A DNA stretch of 64,000 nt from Bacillota bacterium. GTDB lineage: Bacteria > Bacillota > Clostridia > Acetivibrionales > DTU013. The DNA lies in assembly GCA_023426125.1 (NCBI GenBank), contig JAFABI010000067.1, positions 69,329 to 133,328 of the forward strand, in the 5' to 3' direction. Positions 47,800-54,571 of the stretch are shown here, in pieces. The stretch's first letter is position 1, and each line of letters starts with the position of its first letter. Below the pieces are notes generated by a model. The model saw only the letters and a list, made by a program, of their open reading frames with translations, had not been told where the DNA came from and did not search any database. The position numbers were made by a program, and so were the translations under genes.

Positions 47800-49863
47800 A
47801 TGAAAAGTGAATTATGGCACCAAAAACCTTTGAGAATCGGAGCAATGCAGTGGAATCTGGGCGAGGACGCATTTAAAGCCCCAGGAATCCTGAAAAACGG
47901 CGGGTTTAACACCGAGCAGCTGCTGCACATCATGGCGGCCGGTGATAATATAGGCCTGACCGTGTTTGACGAGGAAAGAGACGGGGAAAAGCTTTCTGAG
48001 TATATCCGCTTATCCGGGGAGAAAGGCATAAAAATAATCCTGTATTTTAACGCCCATATGGTGGATGCGGACACCTGCCGCGAAAACGGAGACTGGGCCC
48101 AGACCGACCGCTCCGGTAAGCCGTTGAGTGCATATCAGAAATTCATCCTTACCTGTGTAAACAGCGGCTGGCGAAACCAGTTCATGGATTCCGTAAAGAC
48201 AGCTCTTGCTTATGGCATCGACGGAGTCTTCCTGGACGGTCCCATCTTTGGACGGGAGGCCTGCTATTGCAGCGCCTGTTCCAGGCTTTTTGAAAATAAA
48301 TACCGGCATTCCTTACAAAGCGCCTCAGCCACTGAATTAAGAAATTTTAAAACGGAAAGCATAGCAGATTTTATCCGTGATGTAAGAGGCGTGATCAAAT
48401 CCGTCAATAGCGATGTCATACTCTATGCAAACAGCCACGGCCTCTCCGCCAATATAACCGGGTGCGATATCGACGCCATCTACCCTTATGTGGATTTTCT
48501 GGGAACGGAAGGCGGATTTATGTTTTACGGGAATCCCAATGATATTTCCCTCTGGTATGGGAGCAAAAATGCAAAATATCTTGATGAAAAAGCAAAAGGA
48601 AAGCCTGCTGTGATCTTTGCAGCCGGAAATTCATGCCCCTGGACACGCTACATGCATACGCCGGAGGAAAGCCGCCTGTTGTTTGCCTCCGCCGTAGCCA
48701 ATGGAGCCAATGTATGGTATGGCATCCATGGGACGCTGGAGATGCTTGATACTCCCGGAGGAAAGGCCGCATACGATTTCAACCGGTTTCTCGCGGCCAA
48801 TGAAGAATATTATGAAGGAACGCACAAAATCCCGGACATGGCGCTTTTGTGGTCAAAGGCTACAATCAACGCATTTCCGGGCAGCATCCAGAAGTCGGAC
48901 TTCGTAGAGAAAGAAACGATAGAGACCCAATATTCCCTGGGGAATTATCTTAACGAATTTAACGGATTTTATGAAATATTGACCAGAACCCATAGGCAAT
49001 TTTCAATTATCGATGAAAAAATCCTGTTGGAAAAAGACCTTTCCGTATTCAAGACCCTGGTTTTGCCAAATGCTTGCTGCATGGGGGAGCAGGAGGCGGA
49101 AAAGATCAAGGACTACGTAAGTAACGGCGGAAATGTTATCGCGACAATCGGCACTTCTTTCTTTGACGGGGACGGCAATGCCCGTCCTGCTCCCGCACTT
49201 GCCGATTTGTTCGGAATCACCGAGGTTGCGGACGTATTTAGTTATAACGCCGGCTGCAGCTATATAAAGCTGTCGGAAGGAACAGGGCTGACGGATGGGA
49301 TGCCCTCCTCCGGCCTGACCGTAGGCTGCAGTATTTCCGTAAAATGCAGGTATGCCGGCGACACGGCCACGGCAGGCATCCAGTATATTCCGATGAACGG
49401 AGGCTATGACTTTTTCCCGTCGGAGAGCTTTCCCACAATTGTTATGCATTCCTTTGGAAAAGGCAAGGCAATCTATGTTTCCGGAGGGCTGGGGGAAACT
49501 TACGGCAAATATTTGCCGGATGCATTGAAAACCCTTGTCAGAAATCTATTGTACTTAACCATGGAACCGGTTTTGGAAGTTGAAAACGCATATGAGTCTC
49601 TTGAAGTGGAAATGCGGATACAGCCCGAAAAGAAAAGGATACTGATACACTTTGTGAACTACACAGGCTGCATGCAGCGCCCTATCAACAGAGTTATCCC
49701 ATGCAGGGACATCACGATAAGATTAAAGATCAAGGAAAAGGCGGCAAGCGTCAAAACTGTCTATATGAAGCAGGATATCGGATTTGAGCAAAATGAGGGA
49801 GAAGTTTGTTTCAAGTTAGACGAGGTCGGCGAATATGAACTGGCTGTCGTTCAATTGGTGTAA
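47800..49863 (+). CDS. Putative glycoside hydrolase (GHL6-like) with trimerisation-type domain
   Basis: A 687-residue cytoplasmic protein. The first half (about 1-340) is a TIM-barrel-like domain resembling the hypothetical glycoside hydrolase GHL6 group, with GIDGVFLDGPIFG near residue 140 holding a candidate acidic catalytic or binding residue. Residues about 340-560 resemble the GH42 beta-galactosidase trimerisation domain (FKTLVLPNACCMGEQEAEKIKDYVSNGG), and a small beta domain follows. It lies 28 bp after the transporter operon and has a GGAGG site, so it probably degrades the imported oligosaccharide. Activity and substrate are not established for this group. Confidence 0.78.
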   Translation: MKSELWHQKPLRIGAMQWNLGEDAFKAPGILKNGGFNTEQLLHIMAAGDNIGLTVFDEERDGEKLSEYIRLSGEKGIKIILYFNAHMVDADTCRENGDWAQTDRSGKPLSAYQKFILTCVNSGWRNQFMDSVKTALAYGIDGVFLDGPIFGREACYCSACSRLFENKYRHSLQSASATELRNFKTESIADFIRDVRGVIKSVNSDVILYANSHGLSANITGCDIDAIYPYVDFLGTEGGFMFYGNPNDISLWYGSKNAKYLDEKAKGKPAVIFAAGNSCPWTRYMHTPEESRLLFASAVANGANVWYGIHGTLEMLDTPGGKAAYDFNRFLAANEEYYEGTHKIPDMALLWSKATINAFPGSIQKSDFVEKETIETQYSLGNYLNEFNGFYEILTRTHRQFSIIDEKILLEKDLSVFKTLVLPNACCMGEQEAEKIKDYVSNGGNVIATIGTSFFDGDGNARPAPALADLFGITEVADVFSYNAGCSYIKLSEGTGLTDGMPSSGLTVGCSISVKCRYAGDTATAGIQYIPMNGGYDFFPSESFPTIVMHSFGKGKAIYVSGGLGETYGKYLPDALKTLVRNLLYLTMEPVLEVENAYESLEVEMRIQPEKKRILIHFVNYTGCMQRPINRVIPCRDITIRLKIKEKAASVKTVYMKQDIGFEQNEGEVCFKLDEVGEYELAVVQLV

Positions 49864-49870
49864 AAAATGC

Positions 49871-50037
49871 AAAATACAGGGGGACGGTTCTACTGTATTT
49901 TCGGAAACGTTGCTGATTGGTTTGAAGATTCTAATGGCCAAGACCTTTTGGTGGAATATATTGCTATTTTGGAAAACATAAATACACAAGAACCGTCCCT
50001 CTGTATGCAAATACACAAGAACCGCCCCTGTGTATAT
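49871..50037. repeat. Three repeat family 2 elements
   Basis: A plus element at 49871-49901 has AAAATACAG/CTGTATTTT ends around GGGGGACGGTTCTA. Two inverted elements at 49981-50007 and 50010-50037 contain ACACAAGAACCGTCCC and ACACAAGAACCGCCCC. Weak frames across them are not genes. Confidence 0.75.
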
Positions 50038-50060
50038 GTACCCTTGCCGTGTGAATCGGA

Positions 50061-50166
50061 TGTAGGGGCGCGCATTGCGCATCCACTCGAATGCAATCTA
50101 TGGCAGCAAATAATCTATGACCCTGTGTTACCTGCCTTGGGCGGACGGCCAATGGGCGTCCCCATA
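50061..50166. repeat. REPIN-like inverted pair of family 1 REPs, 57 bp apart
   Basis: A plus copy (50061-50084, CGCGCA-T-TGCGC stem) and an inverted copy (50141-50166, ending CGTCCCCATA). The 581-bp gap 49864-50444 holds repeats, a possible hairpin (50223-50259) and the methyltransferase promoter, but no gene. Confidence 0.7.
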
Positions 50167-50222
50167 GGAGCGCAGGCACCCTGCAAGGATTATTGCCAGT
50201 CAGCTCACATTCTTTTCTATAT

Positions 50223-50259
50223 AGCGCAGGTCAAGGACCGTCCCCGGCTTGCGCTTTTT
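50223..50259 (+). terminator. Terminator-like hairpin containing a family 2 core
   Basis: AGCGCA (50223-50228) pairs with TGCGCT (50250-50255) around GGACCGTCCCCGG, followed by TTTTTC. It could end the long transporter transcript. Confidence 0.45.
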
Positions 50260-50308
50260 CTTATTTGCAGTTTAAAGATTCCTATGGATGGTATATTTCT
50301 ATAAGGTG

Positions 50309-50337
50309 TTGACGTATCAATTACAGGAAAATATAAT
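50309..50337 (+). promoter_or_regulatory. SigA-type promoter of the methyltransferase-DUF362 operon
   Basis: TTGACG (50309-50314), a 17-bp spacer and TATAAT (50332-50337), close to consensus. Confidence 0.8.
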
Positions 50338-50444
50338 AAAATGTATTGCAGCAGAATAGAGGAAATAAAAGCTTTCTATAAATGCTGTAAGGAATTGTTT
50401 GCAAAAAGCAATGGGATCCGGTTCATTGCAGCCGGATAGGGTGG

Positions 50445-51068
50445 ATGATTTTGAAAAAAACGGAAAAGATTCGAACCTATTATGAATCAAAAATGGGTCA
50501 GGGATTGCCGGACTACGGCGTATTGGGATGGGAAAGCGAGAAAGCGCAACAGCTGCGGTTTGATATGCTGCTTAATGCCGTGTCGTTGGACGGCAAAGAG
50601 CTTCTGGATATAGGCTGCGGTATGGGGAATCTTCTGGAATACCTGAGCAGTAAGAAAATAGACGTTAAGTATACCGGGGTGGACATACTTGCCAGCATGA
50701 TAGAGTATGCCCAGTGCAAAAGGCTGAATGGGGAATTCTGCTGTATTGATATCTTTGAGGATGACTCCTTTGACAACCGGTCGTTTGATATCGTATATAC
50801 CTCGGGTATATTTAATCTGAATCTTGGAAACAACCGGGAGTTTCTGCTGAAAGCATTAAAGAAGATGCTGGGATTTGCGAAGGAAGCCGTAGTGTTCAAC
50901 CTGCTCCACAAGGACTCGCCGGACAGGGAGGACAAATATTTTTATTACGATCCGGAAGAAGTGAGACAGTTGTTGAAGGGCTTTTCCGATATAGCGGAAA
51001 TCGCTATAAAAGAGCAGTATTTGAAAAATGATTTTACAGTTGTCTGTTACAAGAAAGGATCGATATGA
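50445..51068 (+). CDS. SAM-dependent methyltransferase (class I)
   Basis: A 207-residue protein with a Rossmann-type SAM-binding fold: motif I LLDIGCGMGNLLEYL (about residues 53-67), the acidic residue closing motif II in YTGVDILASMI (about 76-86), and motif IV-like SFDIVYTSGIF near 112. The acceptor cannot be deduced. The ATG at 50445 has its AGGGTGG site almost adjacent; the TTG two codons later would have better spacing, so the exact start is uncertain. It overlaps the DUF362 gene by 4 bases (ATGA), implying translational coupling and a shared pathway. Confidence 0.85.
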   Translation: MILKKTEKIRTYYESKMGQGLPDYGVLGWESEKAQQLRFDMLLNAVSLDGKELLDIGCGMGNLLEYLSSKKIDVKYTGVDILASMIEYAQCKRLNGEFCCIDIFEDDSFDNRSFDIVYTSGIFNLNLGNNREFLLKALKKMLGFAKEAVVFNLLHKDSPDREDKYFYYDPEEVRQLLKGFSDIAEIAIKEQYLKNDFTVVCYKKGSI

Positions 51069-52219
51069 GTACCGTCATCGTTCAGGAATGCAAAAGCTAC
51101 GAACTTGACAATGTCATTGCCAAAATAAATTCGGGCATTGAGCTGCTGGGAGGCTGGGATAGGTTTGTAAAGCCGGGAATGAAGGTGCTTTTGAAGGTCA
51201 ATCTCCTTGGTCCGAAGCCTTCCGGGTCTGCTGCCATAACCAACAGCGAGTTTGTTAGAGCGGTTATCCGTATCCTGGTGCAAAGGCAGTGCAAGGTCTG
51301 GGTTGGCGACAGCTCCGGCGGAGCAATTCCGGGAAGGGCAGTGACGGGGAAAAGCTTTGCGGTATCCGGCATTGAGAAGGTTGCTGCGGAAGAAGGCGCC
51401 GAGATAAAGAATTTTGACCGCGAAGGAGTGGTGGAGGCTGGGAGGAAGGATAACTCCGGGGAAGTGCTGTTTCTGGCAAAACCCATGTTTGAAGCGGATA
51501 TGGTAATAAACCTGCCGAAATTCAAAACCCATATGGTGGCGGCATATACGGGAGCCATCAAGAATTTGTACGGATGCATCCCCGGACTGAAAAAGGCCGA
51601 ATATCACAAGTCGGCCCCAACCTCCGCCCAATTCGGAGAAGTGCTGGCAGACATAAATCAGGCGCTGAAGGTAGATTTGCACATCGTTGACGGAATTGTC
51701 GCCATGGATGGCCAGGGCCCGACGACTGGCAACCCCTACGCCGCCAATAAGATTTTGATAGGCACCGACGCTCTGGCACTTGACACCGTCGCCTGTAAAA
51801 TGATTAATCTGAACATCGGGGAGATACCCTTCTATAAGGCGTCCATCGAAAGAAGGCTAGGCGAATATATGCTGGAAAGGATAAAGGTCGCGGGAGATTA
51901 CTCCGCTCCGCCGGTTTTGCCGGGATTCAAACTGCCTTTTAAAATTACGAGAGGTAAGCTTCTGAACCTGATGTCGGCCTTCATTAATTTTATGAAAGCG
52001 CGTCCGCAGGTGGATTTGCAGCAGTGCAAGCGGTGCAACGTATGCGTTGACAGCTGTCCTGTGAAAGCAATTGATAAGGAGTCCAAAAGGATTGACTATA
52101 AAAGATGCATTGAATGCATGTGCTGCCATGAGCTATGCATGTATAAAGCCGTTGAGCTGAAGAGGGTTAATTCCCTCGCGGCTTTCATTACCAGGCGTAC
52201 CGGACGCACCGGACGCTGA
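51065..52219 (+). CDS. DUF362 domain protein with 4Fe-4S ferredoxin domain
   Basis: A 384-residue protein: an N-terminal DUF362 domain (about residues 10-250; VLLKVNLLGPKPSG and INLPKFKTHMVAAYTGAIKNLYGC are typical) joined to a C-terminal 2[4Fe-4S] ferredoxin-like domain (about 318-362; CKRCNVCVDSCPVKAI and CIECMCCHELC). The family is widespread in anaerobes; its reaction is unknown, though the clusters indicate electron transfer. Its start overlaps the methyltransferase stop. The two genes have a strong promoter of their own and probably act together on one substrate. Confidence 0.88.
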   Translation: MSTVIVQECKSYELDNVIAKINSGIELLGGWDRFVKPGMKVLLKVNLLGPKPSGSAAITNSEFVRAVIRILVQRQCKVWVGDSSGGAIPGRAVTGKSFAVSGIEKVAAEEGAEIKNFDREGVVEAGRKDNSGEVLFLAKPMFEADMVINLPKFKTHMVAAYTGAIKNLYGCIPGLKKAEYHKSAPTSAQFGEVLADINQALKVDLHIVDGIVAMDGQGPTTGNPYAANKILIGTDALALDTVACKMINLNIGEIPFYKASIERRLGEYMLERIKVAGDYSAPPVLPGFKLPFKITRGKLLNLMSAFINFMKARPQVDLQQCKRCNVCVDSCPVKAIDKESKRIDYKRCIECMCCHELCMYKAVELKRVNSLAAFITRRTGRTGR

Positions 52220-52225
52220 CGGATG

Positions 52226-52423
52226 TTAAATCCGAATATCGATGTTACCGCCCTTGTGTGGTGTGACCGAGCTTTCCATAATCTTTGCGGAAGCCTGCTG
52301 CATTCCCTGGAGAAGGCTGTCTACAGACTGTGCATCCTGATGCATGGCCTTTTTTAAATTGGACATGCTGATGGCCTGCCGCAGGCTGCTAATATTTTGC
52401 TGAAGCATTGTGTTAATTTCCAT
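52226..52423 (-). CDS. YjfB-like motility-associated small protein
   Basis: A 65-residue protein resembling the YjfB family (putative motility protein, not characterised in detail), with a polar, helical sequence: NTMLQQNISSLRQAISMSNLKKAM at about residues 4-27 and SVDSLLQGMQQAS near 33-45. The start at 52423 is chosen because GGAG lies 6 bp before it; the frame is open much further upstream without a start site. It overlaps the end of a coding-looking remnant in another frame. It converges with the DUF362 gene, 6 bp apart. No flagellar genes are in the window. Confidence 0.7.
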   Translation of the reverse strand: MEINTMLQQNISSLRQAISMSNLKKAMHQDAQSVDSLLQGMQQASAKIMESSVTPHKGGNIDIRI

Positions 52424-52582
52424 GTTCGTCTCCATTTCGCCGCTCAAGCGGCGGCATAAAATTTTTGAGGTACCGCTCATAACCTTTTGTATAAAGCCTT
52501 TCAAGCTCACTGCACTTCTTTGGCTTTCGTCCGGCTTTCTTACAACCCGTCTTCGACTATATTCTATCACATTTTTAGCCAT
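52413..52582 (-). pseudogene. Possible frameshifted small gene overlapping yjfB start
   Basis: Leftward from ATG at 52582 the frame reads MAKNVIEYSRRR. About 40 bases later a different frame reads like a protein (KKAGRKPKKCSELERLYTKG, then YERYLKNFMPPLERR) and stops at 52413, inside the yjfB start region. Neither frame alone has a good start plus sensible product, and there is no ribosome binding site at 52582. One explanation is a small upstream gene broken by a one-base change; chance is the other. Confidence 0.3.
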
Positions 52583-52599
52583 ATGGAAATAAAAAAATA

Positions 52600-52628
52600 T
52601 GCGACAGGGGAGGTTCTTCACTGTCGCA
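52600..52628 (+). repeat. Repeat family 2 element
   Basis: TGCGACAG (52600-52607) and CTGTCGCA (52621-52628) form perfect arms around GGGAGGTTCTTCA. The following stretch to about 52690 resembles the flanks of the REPs at 6112 and 61540. Confidence 0.7.
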
Positions 52629-52710
52629 CATGATGGAAAACATACTTTTATGCTCAGCTGTGCCACTCTGCGGCATGGGTATTGCGGGTGCAATGCAATG
52701 GATCGCCGAT

Positions 52711-53982
52711 TTATACAACCGATGCCAGCAGCAGAATGCCTTCGTTTTGTCTGTATATGGTTGGGAACTGGGTCATGGGGATCGGGTTTACGCCTCTTCC
52801 CACCTCGATAGTATAGCCGGGCCTTCCGAAGTCCTGTATGAACCAATCCTTATAGCCAGCATAAGCAGCTTCACCGGTTCCCGGAATCACCTCGTAACCG
52901 CTTATTTGCCCAAATTGCCTTGCAATGGGAAGGGATTGCGGCGGCGCCATATTCTGGAACTGCCAGTAGATCACTTCGCCCTGGGTATGGTAGGCTATTA
53001 CAAGCCGGAAGTTATGCTGCCTTGTGAAATCATACATAGCCCTGGATTCCGGCTCCGATATGGGAGCATCGCCTCCGAAATCCCTGGGACCGGGCGAGGT
53101 TATTCCCAGCTCGATTTCCTCCTGCTTCTCCCTTTCCCACAAAGCCGGGTAGTTTAGATTCAGGTCCACACCCCGGATGTTTGCTTTCCAGACACTGGGG
53201 AGGGGTCTGCCGGTCCTGTTCAACCGTGCGGCCTCATTGTAGGCAGGATTTGTATAATTGGGCCAGTATGCTACAAGATCCACTCCATCGGGGTTTACCA
53301 TGGGAATAATGTACATGCTGGTCCGGTTGAAGATCGCATTCAGGTCATAGCCCTGCAGGCTTCTGCCTGAAGAGTAGGCCCTGGAAAAGTTTTCGACAAA
53401 CTTCATCAGCAAGGGGGTACCGATTGCTTCGTTTGCATGGTGCGAGGCGTTGTAAGATACCTGGACATCTCCTCTCCCAAGCCTTATGTAGTAAATATTC
53501 TTCCCCATCACGCTTTTTCCGACGATCCCCGTCTCCAAAAACGGATACCGCACCTTCAAGCCCTGTATCTGCCGTTCCAGTATTCCATATGTGATATCGA
53601 TATCGTCAAACACTACATCGATGCCGTACGGAACAATTATCCTTTGACCTACGTAAATCAAGTTGGGGTTTATACCCGGGTTGGCCGTAATTATTGCGTT
53701 AAGGGTCGTATAATACCTTGTGGCAATATTGTAAAGCGTATCTCCGCTTCTTACCGTATAGGTGTCATAGCCTCTCAAAAACCTGTCAAATGCCGCCCAG
53801 GTAGCGGGGCCGACAACTCCGTCAGGAGTGAGGCCGTTGTTTCTCTGAAAAGCAATTACGGCCTGTTGGGTCGTTCTGCCGTAAACGCCGTCAACCCGTC
53901 CGGCATTATAGCCGATCCTGTTCAGCAAGCTTTGAACGAGCTTGACGTCGGGACCTGTAGAACCAATATTTAAAGTTGGCAT
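52711..53982 (-). CDS. M14 zinc peptidase with peptidoglycan-binding and LysM domains
   Basis: A 423-residue protein resembling gamma-D-glutamyl-L-diamino acid endopeptidases (ENP1 type) that cut the peptide stems of peptidoglycan. Residues 5-67 are a PG_binding_1 domain (SLLNRIGYNAGRVDGVYG), 74-118 a LysM domain (YTVRSGDTLYNIA), and 130-420 an M14 carboxypeptidase domain. Zinc ligands H182 and E185 (HHANEA) and H332 (AYHTQGE), and catalytic E393 (TIEVGRG), are all present. There is no signal peptide, as in some sporulation-linked members. GGGAAGGTG precedes the ATG on the minus strand. A role in spore or cell-wall peptidoglycan turnover is likely. Confidence 0.92.
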   Translation of the reverse strand: MPTLNIGSTGPDVKLVQSLLNRIGYNAGRVDGVYGRTTQQAVIAFQRNNGLTPDGVVGPATWAAFDRFLRGYDTYTVRSGDTLYNIATRYYTTLNAIITANPGINPNLIYVGQRIIVPYGIDVVFDDIDITYGILERQIQGLKVRYPFLETGIVGKSVMGKNIYYIRLGRGDVQVSYNASHHANEAIGTPLLMKFVENFSRAYSSGRSLQGYDLNAIFNRTSMYIIPMVNPDGVDLVAYWPNYTNPAYNEAARLNRTGRPLPSVWKANIRGVDLNLNYPALWEREKQEEIELGITSPGPRDFGGDAPISEPESRAMYDFTRQHNFRLVIAYHTQGEVIYWQFQNMAPPQSLPIARQFGQISGYEVIPGTGEAAYAGYKDWFIQDFGRPGYTIEVGRGVNPIPMTQFPTIYRQNEGILLLASVV

Positions 53983-54123
53983 AGTTGCACCTTCCCATCA
54001 ACCATTTCAAAATCATAATATTCCTATTCTATTTTATTAATGGTGATGAAAAGTGTGACAGGGCGTTCATACTTCGGCATTTATAACGCATTGATCTCCT
54101 GTAAACACCAATAGTGTCATTGC

Positions 54124-54220
54124 TTTGAACAACGTCACAGTCCCCCTCCTCTTAGGAGGGGGTTACCAATTGAAAAAGCTGTCAGTGGTGGGTAGCAATC
54201 CCCAACTGACGTTGTTCAAA
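54124..54220. mobile_element. 97-bp element with perfect 14-bp terminal inverted repeats
   Basis: TTTGAACAACGTCA (54124-54137) and TGACGTTGTTCAAA (54207-54220) bound a segment with two internal hairpins, CCCCCTCCT-CTT-AGGAGGGGG and GTCAGT/ACTGAC. No coding capacity is present. It is probably a MITE of a family different from the 117-bp one. Confidence 0.65.
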
Positions 54221-54306
54221 CGCCACGTATAGGCGTGGCGTACGAAGTGTAGCGTAGGGCGAATATATTTCGCCCGCAGCGAGGGGGTATGGGGGCATGC
54301 CCCCAT
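54220..54306. repeat. Cluster of three strong hairpins
   Basis: ACGCCACG/CGTGGCGT (54220-54241), GGGCGAA/TTCGCCC (54257-54275) and the perfect palindrome ATGGGGGCATGCCCCCAT (54289-54306) follow directly after the 97-bp element. The 589-bp gap 53983-54571 contains no gene. Confidence 0.6.
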
Positions 54307-54327
54307 TGGAAATTGAAACTCCTATCC

Positions 54328-54440
54328 TGTAGGAGCGCGCATTGCGCGTCGGCATGAATGTAATCTATGGCAGTATATGCCATGCAGCCATTCAGAGATT
54401 CTTGATACTATAGGCGGACGGCCAATGGCCGCCCCTACGG
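54328..54440. repeat. Inverted pair of family 1 REPs, 59 bp apart
   Basis: A plus copy (54328-54353, CGCGCA/TGCGCG stem) and an inverted copy (54413-54440, CGGCCA/TGGCCG stem). The right flank to about 54496 resembles 2909-2980. Confidence 0.8.
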
Positions 54441-54571
54441 ACTTTCTATGCTATAATTCTTTTATAGCGTCCAGGTCTTATGCCTACTTGTAAATTCTGA
54501 CTTATTACGATACAATCAATATCGAATAAAATTATAGGCTCTTTAATTGTTATACCGATTGAGGTGTGTTC

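Noticed and set aside
49867..50304. 145-codon frame after the GHL6-like gene
   Set aside because: It runs through several dispersed repeats of families 1 and 2, and its product repeats their translations.
52436..52560. Possible c-di-GMP riboswitch upstream of yjfB (GGACGAAAGCC on the minus strand)
   Set aside because: The match to the GEMM core is short, the GGCAAAC and closing blocks are missing, and the stretch is better explained as coding remnants.
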